Of a stretch of 64,000 nucleotides of DNA, positions 1 through 8,369 are shown piece after piece. The stretch's first letter is position 1, and each line of letters begins with the position of its first letter. A program made the position numbers and the translations under genes. This DNA comes from Streptomyces sp. NBC_01754 (GTDB taxonomy: Bacteria; Actinomycetota; Actinomycetes; Streptomycetales; Streptomycetaceae): NCBI RefSeq assembly GCF_035918015.1, contig NZ_CP109132.1:1426001-1490000 (forward strand). The letters run 5' to 3'. Under the pieces are notes generated by a model. The model saw nothing but the letters and a program-made list of their open reading frames with translations. It did no database searches and was not told where the DNA came from.

Positions 1-154
1 AGGCATGGGAAGCCGGGTCAGCCGTACCTGAGTACGCCTCGGTCTCCGTGATGGCGATGCTCACGGTGCCCTCGGGGGTCTTGCAGGTGAGAACGCTCCC
101 GAGCAGCTTGGGGGCGATCTCTTCAGCAGGATGGGCGAGGAGGCCGACGTTCAT
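1..154 (-). CDS. DNA-3-methyladenine glycosylase (AAG/MPG family), N-terminal part
   Basis: Only the first 51 codons are inside the window; the gene runs off the left edge. The visible protein reads through 'IAPKLLGSVLT' and then 'ITETEAYSGTADPASHA', which is the start of the alkyladenine glycosylase fold; the ETEAY block holds the glutamate that activates water for base removal in this family. Such enzymes excise alkylated purines in base-excision repair. The ATG at 154 was chosen because GAGGAGG lies just upstream. It is divergent from spo0M. Family assignment rests on the N-terminal motifs only. Confidence 0.85.
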   Translation of the reverse strand, partial: MNVGLLAHPAEEIAPKLLGSVLTCKTPEGTVSIAITETEAYSGTADPASHA

Positions 155-372
155 GCCGCCCTCCTCGACGTCCCGTACGTCAAGTGGGCGTACGAGTGGC
201 CCGGCGGGCCGGGGGCCATCTCCATGACGGATCGGTCGGAGAAGTCCCGCGTCGGCGGCGTACGGTCCATGCGCTCTTCCATGCTGTCCGAGGGTACTGG
301 GAGGCATGGAGGGAACCGGCTACGGTCACCACGCGTATGTAGGGGGCAGGGGCGGGACCAAGGAGGAAGAAC

Positions 373-1155
373 ATGGGCTTCAAGCGGCTGCTCGCGAGCA
401 TGGGTGCCGGCGGTGCCTCGGTGGAGACCGAGCTCACCGAACTCAACGTCGTCCCCGGCGGAGTCGTCCAGGGCGAGGTGCGCATCCAGGGCGGTTCCGT
501 GGCCCAGCAGATCGAAGGCCTCTCGGTCGGTCTGCGAGCACGTGTCGAGGTCGAGAGCGGGGACCAGGAGACCAAGCAGGACATCGAGTTCACCAAGCTG
601 CGCCTCGGTGGTGCCTTCCAGGTCCAGGCGGGCGCCGTGCACGTCGTCCCCTTCGGGCTGGAGATCCCCTGGGAGACGCCGATCACGATGTTCGGCGGAC
701 AGCACCTGCGGGGCATGGACATAGGGGTGACCACGGAACTGGAGATCGCCCGCGCCCTGGACTCCGGCGACCTCGACGCCGTCAACGTGCACCCGCTCCC
801 GGCGCAGCAGGCCGTCCTCGACGCCTTCGGACAGCTGGGCTTCGGCTTCCGCAGCGCGGACATGGAGCGCGGCCACATCCGGGGCACGCGCCAGCGGCTG
901 CCCTTCTACCAGGAGATCGAGTTCTTCCCGCCGCAGCGGTACCGCGGGCTGAACCAGGTCGAGCTGACCTTCGTCGCCGACGACCGTGAGATGGACGTCG
1001 TGCTGGAGATGGACAAGAAGCCTGGCCTCTTCAGCGAGGGCAGCGACTCCTACCGCGCCTTCACGGTCGGGCTGCACGACTACCGGAACACGGACTGGGC
1101 CGCCTACCTCAACCAGTGGCTCTCCCAGGTCGGCGGCCGGCGCAGCTGGCTGTGA
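373..1155 (+). CDS. Spo0M-like sporulation-control protein
   Basis: A 260-residue cytoplasmic protein with the SpoOM/arrestin-like beta-sandwich pattern: an N-terminal 'GGVVQGEVRI' strand region, the conserved 'VPFGLEIPWETP' segment near residue 100, and 'HDYRNTDWAAYLNQWL' at the C-terminus. In Bacillus, Spo0M affects entry into sporulation; its biochemical role is not settled, and in Streptomyces a developmental role is inferred from family alone. The ATG is preceded by AAGGAGGAAG at good spacing. It stands alone, divergent from the glycosylase gene; a short tandem-repeat tract follows the stop codon. Confidence 0.9.
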   Translation: MGFKRLLASMGAGGASVETELTELNVVPGGVVQGEVRIQGGSVAQQIEGLSVGLRARVEVESGDQETKQDIEFTKLRLGGAFQVQAGAVHVVPFGLEIPWETPITMFGGQHLRGMDIGVTTELEIARALDSGDLDAVNVHPLPAQQAVLDAFGQLGFGFRSADMERGHIRGTRQRLPFYQEIEFFPPQRYRGLNQVELTFVADDREMDVVLEMDKKPGLFSEGSDSYRAFTVGLHDYRNTDWAAYLNQWLSQVGGRRSWL

Positions 1156-1189
1156 GGCGCCGCGGTGGGGCACCCCGCACCGGCGGCCC

Positions 1190-1238
1190 GCACCCACCGC
1201 ACCCACCGCACCCGGCCACCCGGCCACCCGGCCACCCG
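1190..1238. repeat. short tandem repeats after spo0M
   Basis: Just downstream of spo0M there are about two and a half copies of a 9-base unit (GCACCCACC) followed by three to four copies of an 8-base unit (CCGGCCAC). No hairpin or coding function is apparent. The tract lies between spo0M and the end of the decayed gene at 1295-1956. Confidence 0.7.
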
Positions 1239-1294
1239 CACCGCTCGGACCGGCCCACCGGCCCGGCTATGGCCGCGGCCGGGCCGGTGCCCGC

Positions 1295-1956
1295 TCATAC
1301 CGGGGAAGACCGCTCCTGCTCCGCCTCGGCGGCCCGCTCCATGAGTCGCCGCCGGTCCGTCTTGCGGTTGGCGTTGAGCGGGAACGCGTCCAGGCGGTGG
1401 ATCCGGTGCGGGAGGAGATACGCCGGGAAGACCCGCCGCAGCTCCTCCTTGAACGCTGCCTCGGGCGGTGGGGAGCCGTGACGAAGGCGTGCAGGGCGCC
1501 CTCGACGGCGACCGCCACCGCGTCCTGGACGCCCGTGCACCGGCGCAGGCCCCATTCGACCTCGGCGAGTTCCACGCGCACTCCACGGATCTGCACCTGG
1601 TGGTCGGTGCGGCCCAGACAGGCGAGCGAGCCGTCGTCGAGCAGCCTGACGGGCAGGGGATGGTCGGGCGTCGAGGTGGCGAGCAGCACGGTGTCCACCG
1701 GCCCGGTGCCGGCGAGCGCGCGGGCCGCCGCCTCCGCGGCCAGGTCCGACGTGCTCACACCGGGGCCCGCCCGGTGCCGGCCGGCCACGCCCGTACGCGA
1801 CCGCACCCAGGCGTCGGTGACGTCCCAGTCGGCCGGCAGCGCGCTGTTGACCACCCGGGTCGGGGGCACGTATCCGGCGATCCGTTCCACCACACACGCC
1901 CGTGCGGGTACGCGACCACGGGAACCTCCGGGACCTTGTGGTGCTGCCTCGCTCAC
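1295..1956 (-). pseudogene. KASIII / AMP-ligase adenylation-domain chimera, frameshifted remnant
   Basis: The gene starts at a GTG (1956) behind a perfect GAGGAGG and first encodes about 102 residues of a FabH-like ketoacyl synthase III: '[14 protein letters not shown]', '[12 protein letters not shown]' and '[12 protein letters not shown]'. Near position 1650 the frame passes straight into the C-terminal part of an adenylation domain (A8 motif '[17 protein letters not shown]'). Near 1470 a frameshift moves the rest to another frame, where the A10 motif '[13 protein letters not shown]' and a stop (1295) follow. The KASIII catalytic residues and nearly all of the AMP-ligase are missing. I read it as the scar of a deletion that joined two genes of a lost biosynthetic locus, then decayed. 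Confidence 0.8.
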
Positions 1957-2213
1957 CAGACCTCCTCACGCTGCGGGGCGGGCTGACGCCGCACAGGCGG
2001 CGATGCCCGCCGCAGCGGCGGTCAGCTGCGTCGCCGTCACCCATACTCGGCGGCGTACCCGGCCGCCACCAGGCACTTCGGCGGCAGACCCGCACGACGT
2101 GCCCACCGCCCCCGCCCACGTCCCCCGGGTGCGGGGCGGTACGTTGCGGACACGATCCCGGTGGCGGGGGCGCCCCGCTCCCGCCACCGGCCGGACAGAG
2201 AAAGGGTGCTGAC

Positions 2214-2747
2214 GTGACCCAGCCGAAGAAGGCGCCGCTGCCGCACGACTTCCATCCCGAGGTCCCCTCGTTCACCGTGGTGAGCGAGGACCTCGCGCCC
2301 GGCGCGGTACTCGCCGACGCCCAGGCGCGGTCCGGGGGGAACACCTCGCCGGAACTGCGGTGGGAGGGTTTCCCCGCGGAGACGAAGAGCTTCGCCGTGA
2401 CCTGCTTCGACCCCGACGCCCCCACCGGCAGCGGGTTCTGGCACTGGGTTCTCTTCGACATCCCCGCGACCGTCACCGGGCTTCCGGCCGGTGCGGGCGG
2501 CGGCACGTCCGCGGGCCTGCCTCCGGGAGCCGTCCACGCCCGCAACGACTACGGCTCGAAGGACTTCGGGGGCGCCGCTCCCCCGGCCGGCGAGAGCCAC
2601 CGCTACGTATTCACCGTGTACGCGGTGGACAGCGAGAAGCTCGGCCCCGACAGCGACGCCTCGCCCGCGGTGGTCGGCTTCAACCTGCGCTTCCACACCC
2701 TGGGCCGCGCCCAGTTGATCGGTGAGTACGCCACGCCCGAGGGCTGA
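2214..2747 (+). CDS. YbhB/YbcL-type PEBP (phosphatidylethanolamine-binding) protein
   Basis: A 177-residue protein with the PEBP signature '[20 protein letters not shown]', the later '[14 protein letters not shown]' ligand-pocket region and '[13 protein letters not shown]'. Bacterial members of this Raf-kinase-inhibitor-like family bind small phosphorylated or anionic ligands; cellular roles are poorly known. No signal peptide is seen, so a cytoplasmic location is likely. The GTG at 2214 follows AGAAAGGG; reading upstream in frame gives only low-complexity residues. The gene ends just before a strong intrinsic terminator. Confidence 0.88.
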   Translation: MTQPKKAPLPHDFHPEVPSFTVVSEDLAPGAVLADAQARSGGNTSPELRWEGFPAETKSFAVTCFDPDAPTGSGFWHWVLFDIPATVTGLPAGAGGGTSAGLPPGAVHARNDYGSKDFGGAAPPAGESHRYVFTVYAVDSEKLGPDSDASPAVVGFNLRFHTLGRAQLIGEYATPEG

Positions 2748-2778
2748 TTCCCGGGAGCCGGCGGTTCACCCGCTGTTT

Positions 2779-2820
2779 GCCCTGTCCTGGTCTTGGAGAG
2801 ATCAGGACAGGGCACTTTTA
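2779..2820 (+). terminator. intrinsic terminator after the PEBP gene
   Basis: A perfect 11-bp stem (2779-2789 with 2803-2813) with a 13-nt loop is followed by ACTTTTATT, an unusually T-rich tail for this genome. Confidence 0.85.
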
Positions 2821-2901
2821 TTGCGTTGTCCCTCACGGCTCCCCCGGCCAGAGTTGTCCCGGGCCCGCCGGCCGGCGGGCAGCACACGGAAGGTGGGCGG
2901 G

Positions 2902-3408
2902 ATGCGCGACACACTGCTACTCAACGCGAGCTTCGAGCCGCTGTCGACGGTGACGCTGCACCGCGCGGTGGTGCTGATCCTTCAGGACAAGGCCGTCGTC
3001 GAGCAGTCGCATCCCGGACTCCGCATGCGGGGTGCCGCCGTCGACATACCGGTGCCGCGGATCATCAGGCTCTGCCGGTACGTACGGGTGCCGTTCCGAA
3101 GACAGGCGCCCTGGTCCCGCAGGGGGGTGCTCGTACGGGACCAGCACCGGTGCGCGTACTGCGGGCGGCGGGCGAGCACCGTCGACCATGTGGTGCCGCG
3201 CGCCCAGGGCGGCCAGGACACCTGGCTGAACACCGTGGCCTCCTGTGCCGAGGACAACCACCGCAAAGCGGCCCGGACTCCGGAGCAGGCGGGCATGCCG
3301 CTGCTGCGGCAGCCGTTCGTCCCCTCGCCGGCGGACGCGATGCTGCTCGCGCTGGGGGCCGGTGACCGGTCCTCGCTGCCCGAGTGGCTGGCCAGGTCCG
3401 CCGCCTGA
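2902..3408 (+). CDS. HNH endonuclease domain protein
   Basis: A 168-residue protein with an N-terminal 'LLNASFEPLSTV' block typical of a widespread actinobacterial HNH family, then the nuclease core: 'RCAYCGRRASTVDHVVPRAQGG' region around residues 85-110 (CxxC zinc knuckle and DH pair) and 'NTVASCAEDNHRKAART'. Such stand-alone HNH proteins are predicted DNA nucleases of unknown role. The ATG at 2902 follows AAGGTGGGCGGG. It converges on the TauE-type gene with a hairpin between them. Confidence 0.88.
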   Translation: MRDTLLLNASFEPLSTVTLHRAVVLILQDKAVVEQSHPGLRMRGAAVDIPVPRIIRLCRYVRVPFRRQAPWSRRGVLVRDQHRCAYCGRRASTVDHVVPRAQGGQDTWLNTVASCAEDNHRKAARTPEQAGMPLLRQPFVPSPADAMLLALGAGDRSSLPEWLARSAA

Positions 3409-3426
3409 CGGCCGGGACGGTGCGAG

Positions 3427-3463
3427 CGGCCCGCCCGCGGCACTCCGGGGGCCGGGCGGGCCG
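3427..3463. terminator. bidirectional hairpin between HNH and TauE genes
   Basis: A perfect 11-bp GC stem (3427-3437 with 3453-3463) with a 15-nt loop fills the space between two convergent genes; no T tract is present, as is common in Streptomyces. Confidence 0.65.
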
Positions 3464-3465
3464 GT

Positions 3466-4239
3466 TCAGCGCAGCAGCAGTTGGACGATGGCCGCGGTGC
3501 CGACCACGACGACGAGCCCGCGCAGCAGCGTCGGACTGAGGCGCCGGCCGACCTTGGCGCCCACCTGGCCGCCGATCGAGGAGCCCACCGCGATGAGCAC
3601 GACGGCCGTCCAGTCGAAGTCCGCGACGAAGAGGAAGAAGAGCGCGGCGATGGTGTTGACGAGGGCCGCGAGGACGTTCTTGACCGCGTTGAGGCGCTGC
3701 ATCGTGTCGTCGAGCAGCATGCCCATCAGGGAGAGGTAGACGATGCCCTGGGCCGCGGTGAAGTAGCCGCCGTAGACGCTGGCGAGCGCCAGTCCGGTGG
3801 ACAGGAGCGGTCCGCCGTCGGGGCGGGCCACGGTGCCGGTCCGCGCACGGCGGCGCTGGACCGCCTTGCTGATCCTCGGCTGGAGGACGACCAGGACCAG
3901 GGCGAGTGCCACCAGGACGGGGACGATCGTCTCGAACGCCGTGGACGGCAGGGAGAGCAGCAGGGTGGCGCCGGTGAGGCCGCCGAGCACCGCGCCGACG
4001 CCCAGTTTGAGGATGCGGCGGCGCTGGCCCGCGAGTTCCTTGCGGTAGCCGATGGCGCCGCTGACCGATCCGGGGATCAGGCCGAGCGCGTTGGAGACGG
4101 TCGCGGTGACCGGCGGCAGGCCGGTGGCGAGAAGCACGGGGAAGGTGATCAGCGTGCCGGAGCCGACGATGGTGTTGATCGTGCCGGCGCCGAGCCCGGC
4201 CGCGAACACGGCGAGCATTTCCCAGATGGTCAAGGCCAT
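3466..4239 (-). CDS. TauE/SafE-family permease
   Basis: A 257-residue integral membrane protein with the TauE/SafE repeat pattern: 'GLGAGTINTIVGSGTLITFP' at the N-terminus and a second, related half from about residue 145 ('ASVYGGYFTAAQGIVYLSLMG'). About eight membrane helices separated by short loops can be drawn. The family is linked to export of sulfite or organosulfur anions, but the substrate cannot be told here. ATG at 4239 is preceded by GAAGGGG. The gene is followed by the hairpin at 3427-3463. Confidence 0.9.
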   Translation of the reverse strand: MALTIWEMLAVFAAGLGAGTINTIVGSGTLITFPVLLATGLPPVTATVSNALGLIPGSVSGAIGYRKELAGQRRRILKLGVGAVLGGLTGATLLLSLPSTAFETIVPVLVALALVLVVLQPRISKAVQRRRARTGTVARPDGGPLLSTGLALASVYGGYFTAAQGIVYLSLMGMLLDDTMQRLNAVKNVLAALVNTIAALFFLFVADFDWTAVVLIAVGSSIGGQVGAKVGRRLSPTLLRGLVVVVGTAAIVQLLLR

Positions 4240-4317
4240 CCCCTTCGGTGGTCAGTGACGCCTCCCCGCCATCGAGGTCGAGGGGCCGCACCGATCTTGC
4301 ACGAAGGGGTGACCGGG

Positions 4318-5247
4318 TCATTCCACGGGGGGCTGCTCCCTGCGCTCGGCCCCGGTGTTGAAGCCGGGGACGCCGCCGCCGAGGTTGCCGAAGGCGCCGC
4401 TGAGGCCCTTGAGCGCGTCGCCGATCTCGCTGGGCACGATCCAGAGCTTGTTGGCGTCGCCCTCGGCGATCTTCGGGAGCATCTGGAGGTACTGGTAGGA
4501 GAGGAGCTTCTGGTCCGGGTCCCCGGCGTGGATGGACTCGAAGACCGTGCGGATGGCCTGGGCCTCACCCTCGGCGCGCAGGGCGGACGCCTTGGCCTCG
4601 CCCTCGGCGCGCAGGATCGCGGACTGCTTCTCGCCCTCCGCGGTGAGGATCGCGGACTGCCTGATGCCCTCGGCGGTGAGGATGGCGGCGCGCTTGTCAC
4701 GGTCGGCGCGCATCTGCTTCTCCATCGAGTCCTGGATGGAGGTGGGCGGTTCGATGGCCTTGAGCTCGACGCGGTTGACGCGGATGCCCCACTTGCCGGT
4801 GGCCTCGTCGAGGACTCCGCGCAGGGCCGCGTTGATCTCCTCGCGGGAGGTCAGGGTCCGCTCCAGGTCCATGCCGCCGATGATGTTGCGCAGCGTGGTG
4901 ACGGTGAGCTGCTCGATCGCCTGGATGTAGCTGGCGACTTCGTACGTCGCGGCCCGGGCGTCGGTCACCTGGTAGTAGATGACGGTGTCGATGTTGACGA
5001 CGAGGTTGTCCTGGGTGATCACCGGCTGCGGCGGGAAGGGGACGACCTGTTCACGGAGGTCGATCCGGTTGCGGATCGTGTCGATGAACGGGACGACGAT
5101 GTTCAGCCCGGCGTTGAGGGTGCGGGTGTAGCGGCCGAAGCGCTCCACGATGGCCGCACTGGCCTGCGGGATGACCTGGATCGTCTTGATCAGGGCGATG
5201 AAGACGAGCACCACCAGAATGATCAGGACGATGATGATCGGTTGCAT
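4318..5247 (-). CDS. SPFH/Band 7 paraslipin
   Basis: A 309-residue protein with one N-terminal membrane helix (residues 2-20), then the SPFH domain beginning 'VIPQASAAIVERFGRYTRTL' and a long charged alanine/glutamate-rich coiled coil near residues 175-230 that carries imperfect repeats of 'AEGxKQSAILxAEGE'. SPFH proteins form ring assemblies organising membrane microdomains and protease access. It lies upstream of nothing else on this strand, but the gene before it (5376-5804) is an NfeD protein, the usual partner. ATG follows a GAGGAA ribosome site. Confidence 0.93.
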   Translation of the reverse strand: MQPIIIVLIILVVLVFIALIKTIQVIPQASAAIVERFGRYTRTLNAGLNIVVPFIDTIRNRIDLREQVVPFPPQPVITQDNLVVNIDTVIYYQVTDARAATYEVASYIQAIEQLTVTTLRNIIGGMDLERTLTSREEINAALRGVLDEATGKWGIRVNRVELKAIEPPTSIQDSMEKQMRADRDKRAAILTAEGIRQSAILTAEGEKQSAILRAEGEAKASALRAEGEAQAIRTVFESIHAGDPDQKLLSYQYLQMLPKIAEGDANKLWIVPSEIGDALKGLSGAFGNLGGGVPGFNTGAERREQPPVE

Positions 5248-5375
5248 CGTGTTCCTCGAGCCCTTCGTTTGCCGGCGGATCGCGATGATCGCGGTCGCGT
5301 GGTCAGGACGATCGCATTCTCATGATGATCGACTTCGAGTGTGGCAGACCCCGGCCTGCCGTGTGACCGGTTCGC

Positions 5376-5804
5376 TCACATGACCACGGCCGTCGCGCCG
5401 TCGATGTCCACGACGTCCACCTGCCTACCGGGTTCGAAGCTCTGGCCGCCGTCGAGCGCGCGGGCGGACCAGACCTCCCCGGCCAGCTTGACGCGGCCAC
5501 CGCTGCCGTCCACCCGTTCCAGGACGACGGCCTGACGGCCTTTCAGGGCGTCGATGCCGCTGGCGTGCCCGGACCGGCCGGCTCGGTGCCTGGCGGCGAT
5601 CGGGCGTACGACGGCGATCAGCGCCACCGACACCCCGACGAAGACCAGGACCTGGGCGACGACTCCACCGCCGAGTGCGGCGACGACGGCCGCGGCCACC
5701 GCTCCGACGGCGAGCATTCCGAATTCGGGCATCGCGGTCAGGACGAGGGGGATGCCCAGTCCCACCGCGCCGATCAGCCACCACACCCACGCGTCGATGT
5801 CCAC
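5376..5804 (-). CDS. NfeD-family membrane protein
   Basis: A 142-residue short-form NfeD protein: two to three membrane helices in residues 5-65, then a C-terminal OB-fold domain ('RQAVVLERVDGSGGRVKLAGEVWSA' area, residues 85-140). NfeD OB domains pair with stomatin-like SPFH proteins, matching the paraslipin gene 128 bp downstream on the same strand. The start is a GTG (5804) with no convincing Shine-Dalgarno; a -10-like TACGAT ends 6 nt before it, so the transcript is probably leaderless. Confidence 0.88.
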   Translation of the reverse strand: MDIDAWVWWLIGAVGLGIPLVLTAMPEFGMLAVGAVAAAVVAALGGGVVAQVLVFVGVSVALIAVVRPIAARHRAGRSGHASGIDALKGRQAVVLERVDGSGGRVKLAGEVWSARALDGGQSFEPGRQVDVVDIDGATAVVM

Positions 5805-5810
5805 GCCGTC

Positions 5811-5816
5811 ATCGTA
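5811..5816 (-). promoter_or_regulatory. -10 box for leaderless nfeD-type gene
   Basis: TACGAT on the minus strand, ending 6 nt before the GTG at 5804, puts the expected transcription start at the start codon. No clear -35 element. Confidence 0.5.
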
Positions 5817-5868
5817 GGACCGCGGAGGGCTTCGCCGACAGGGCGCCGGGGGGACGACTGTGCGTGGA

Positions 5869-6669
5869 CTACGAGCCGAGGGGCAGTCCGCGGGCGCTGT
5901 AGCGGTCGCCCTGGTGCTCGACGACGAGCGGCAGACCGAAGCAGAGGGAGAGGTTGCGGGAGGTGAGTTCGGTCTCCATGGGGCCCGCGGCGAGCACCTT
6001 GCCCTGGCGGATCATCAGGACGTGGGTGAAGCCCGGGGCGATCTCCTCGACGTGGTGGGTCACCATGATCATGGAGGGGGCGTACGGGTCCCGGGCGAGC
6101 CGGCCGAGCCGGCGGACCAGGTCCTCGCGGCCTCCGAGGTCGAGCCCGGCGGCGGGCTCGTCGAGCAGGAGCAGCTCGGGGTCGGTCATCATGGCACGGG
6201 CGATGAGGGTGCGCTTGCGCTCCCCCTCGGAGAGGGTGCCGAACCTCCGGTCGAGGTATTCGGTCATGCCGAGCCGGTCGAGGAAGGCGCGGGCCCGCTC
6301 CTCGTCGACGGCCTCGTAGTTCTCGTTCCAGGTGGCGGTCATGCCGTACGCGGCGGTGAGCACCGTCTGCAGGACGGTCTGGCGCTTGGGCAGCTTCTCG
6401 GCCATCGCGACACCGGCCATGCCGATGCGGGGCCGGAGCTCGAAGACGTCGGTGCCGACGCCGCCGAGCCGCTCGCCGAGGACCGTGGCCGTGCCGGTGC
6501 TCGGGAAGAGGTAGCTGGAGGCGAGGTTGAGCAGGGTGGTCTTCCCGGCGCCGTTGGGGCCGAGGATGACCCAGCGCTCCCCCTCCTTGACCGACCAGGA
6601 GACGTCGTCCACCAGAGCGCGTCCGTCGCGGACCACGGATACGTCCACCAGCTCCAGTACATCGCTCAT
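5869..6669 (-). CDS. stand-alone ABC transporter ATP-binding protein
   Basis: A 266-residue nucleotide-binding protein with Walker A 'GPNGAGKTT' near residue 40, signature 'LSEGERKR' and Walker B 'PELLLLDEPAAGLDLGG', plus a switch histidine in 'MVTHHVEEI'. No membrane-spanning gene lies beside it. It resembles the soluble single-domain ATPases of unknown substrate common in Actinobacteria. The ATG at 6669 (MSDVLELVDV) is chosen because this is where homology to ABC proteins begins; a longer in-frame reading upstream is not gene-like. Confidence 0.88.
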   Translation of the reverse strand: MSDVLELVDVSVVRDGRALVDDVSWSVKEGERWVILGPNGAGKTTLLNLASSYLFPSTGTATVLGERLGGVGTDVFELRPRIGMAGVAMAEKLPKRQTVLQTVLTAAYGMTATWNENYEAVDEERARAFLDRLGMTEYLDRRFGTLSEGERKRTLIARAMMTDPELLLLDEPAAGLDLGGREDLVRRLGRLARDPYAPSMIMVTHHVEEIAPGFTHVLMIRQGKVLAAGPMETELTSRNLSLCFGLPLVVEHQGDRYSARGLPLGS

Positions 6670-6836
6670 GGCGCGTTGTCTCCCCATGCAGTGTCGAGAT
6701 CGTCGCGTGCCTGTGGGCACAGCTCCCAAGGAAAACCTACGCCACCCGGAGAGTGCTCCGGCTCCTAGGGCCTGTTCCGGGTCCCCCGGTGGAGGAACCC
6801 GGAAGAGGTTCCACCGCCCGCCCGTGATCCGTTCCC

Positions 6837-6842
6837 TAGGCT
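6837..6842 (+). promoter_or_regulatory. -10 box for leaderless gene at 6849
   Basis: TAGGCT ends 6 nt before the ATG at 6849, and there is no Shine-Dalgarno between them. Confidence 0.5.
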
Positions 6843-6848
6843 GGGGGC

Positions 6849-7628
6849 ATGCATTCGGAACCACGTTCAGGCCGGCTGGCCGCATGGGGAAACGCGCTTC
6901 TCGCCGGACTCGTCCCGCCGGACGACGCCGCGCACGCGATCGTCGGCGAGGACGCGGCGCACCGCGTCGAGGGGCTGCCGGGTGAGACGGGGCGGGTCGG
7001 GCTCACGCTGGCGCTCGGGCGGCTGCGGGCGCTCGGCGCCACCGGTTTCCGGGTGGCACTGCCGGCGCCCGGCCATCCGCTGGGGCTCAGCGGACCGCCG
7101 GACTTCAACGTGCGGGCGCTGGAGGCGGAGGAGGCCGTGGTCGTCTTCGGGGCCCCGTACGGCCTGGTGCCGGAGGTGAGCGAGGCGGGACCCGAGGGGG
7201 ACGTGCACGTCGAGGTGGTCTGGCACTGCCTGCCGGTGCGGGAGGCGCCGCCGGCCGACGTGCCGTCGCTGGGTGAGGCCGAGCGGGAACTGGCGGAGGC
7301 GCTGCGGGACGCGACGGCGGTGCTGTCGCGGCTGGACGTCGCCGCCTCGGGGCCGGTGGCGGAGGCCGCGCTGGACGCGTACCGGGCGCGGGCGGAGGGG
7401 GACGGCGAGGTGCTGGCCCCGGGATACCCGCCCCGGGCGGTACGGGTGCTGGAGCTGGCCCGGCGGGTGGGGCTGATGGTGGCGCTCGCCCAGGGGTACG
7501 GCCACGGGGGCGCGGTGAGTGCCTCGGAGATCGCGGCCCGGAGTGAGGCGCTGCGGCCGGTGGAGCGGGTGGCCAGGCGGGCGCGGGTCGCGGCGTACAA
7601 CGCGTGTCTGGAGGAGCGGGGGCGCTGA
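6849..7628 (+). CDS. conserved actinobacterial hypothetical protein
   Basis: A 259-residue soluble protein rich in Ala, Arg, Glu and Gly. I do not recognise a named domain. Segments such as 'GETGRVGLTLALGRLRALG', 'FRVALPAPGHPLGLSGPPDF' and the C-terminal 'RVARRARVAAYNACLEERGR' look like a conserved fold, and codon bias is strong throughout, so the gene is real. The ATG is most likely leaderless. It converges on the response-regulator gene, with an imperfect hairpin between. Confidence 0.75.
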   Translation: MHSEPRSGRLAAWGNALLAGLVPPDDAAHAIVGEDAAHRVEGLPGETGRVGLTLALGRLRALGATGFRVALPAPGHPLGLSGPPDFNVRALEAEEAVVVFGAPYGLVPEVSEAGPEGDVHVEVVWHCLPVREAPPADVPSLGEAERELAEALRDATAVLSRLDVAASGPVAEAALDAYRARAEGDGEVLAPGYPPRAVRVLELARRVGLMVALAQGYGHGGAVSASEIAARSEALRPVERVARRARVAAYNACLEERGR

Positions 7629-7634
7629 CGGGGG

Positions 7635-7665
7635 CCTGGGCGGCCCGGGGCCGGGACCGCCCAGG
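7635..7665. terminator. hairpin between convergent genes
   Basis: A 9-bp perfect stem (7635-7643 with 7657-7665), extended by GGG/CCC with one bulge, lies just after the 6849 gene and before the end of the response regulator. No T run. Confidence 0.55.
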
Positions 7666-7724
7666 GCCCGTGGGCCGCCCCCTGAGGCCCGGGGCGGCGG
7701 AAGGCCCGGGGCGCGGGCGGAGGC

Positions 7725-8369
7725 TCAGCCCGCCGCCCCGTGCCGGACGGCCCAGAGGGCCGCCTGGGTCCGGTCGGACAGGTCGAGCTTCATGAGGATG
7801 TTCGACACGTGGGTCTTGACGGTCTTCTCGGACAGGACCAGCGCCCGGGCGATCTCGCGGTTGGAGCGGCCGTCGGCGATCAGGCCCAGCACCTCCCGCT
7901 CCCGCTCGGTCAGGGTGCTCCCCCGGCCCGTGCCGCCGCCGGTGTCCTCCTGGGACAGGAGCGCCCCGGCGACCTCGGGCTGCAACAGGACGTGGCCGGC
8001 GTGGACGGAGCGGATCGCCCCCGCCAGGGCGTCCGGGTCGACGTCCTTGTACACGTAGCCGGAGGCGCCGGCGCGCAGGGCGGGGACGACCGTGCGCTGC
8101 TCGGTGAAGCTCGTGACGATCAGCACCTTGGCGGGGTTGTCCAGCTCACGGAGCCGGCGCAGGGCCTCGATGCCGTCGGTGCCCGGCATCTTGACGTCCA
8201 TCAGGACCACGTCGGGCCGCAAGGCCTCCGCCTCGGCGACCCCCTGGGCCCCGTCGGCGGCCTCGCCCACCACCTCGATGTCGTCCTGGACCTCCAGGAA
8301 CGTACGAAGGCCGCGGCGGACGACCTGGTGGTCGTCGACCAGCAGGACCTTGATGACCTTGTCAGCCAC
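7725..8369 (-). CDS. NarL/FixJ-family response regulator (LuxR-type HTH)
   Basis: A 214-residue regulator: receiver domain residues 5-120 with acidic pair D12-D13, phospho-acceptor D58 in 'VVLMDVKMPG', and the conserved lysine in 'GYVYKD'; LuxR-type helix-turn-helix at about 150-210 ('LTEREREVLGLIADGRSNREIARAL'). It overlaps the 3' end of the histidine kinase gene by 8 nt, so the two form one operon and a phosphorelay pair. The GTG at 8369 is behind GGAGGT. DevR/LiaR-like by overall form; target genes are unknown. Confidence 0.94.
   Translation of the reverse strand: MADKVIKVLLVDDHQVVRRGLRTFLEVQDDIEVVGEAADGAQGVAEAEALRPDVVLMDVKMPGTDGIEALRRLRELDNPAKVLIVTSFTEQRTVVPALRAGASGYVYKDVDPDALAGAIRSVHAGHVLLQPEVAGALLSQEDTGGGTGRGSTLTEREREVLGLIADGRSNREIARALVLSEKTVKTHVSNILMKLDLSDRTQAALWAVRHGAAG

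Noticed and set aside
1966..2187. 73-codon ORF upstream of the KASIII remnant
   Set aside because: No ribosome site, poor codon bias and no recognisable motif; it covers the space between the remnant and the PEBP promoter.
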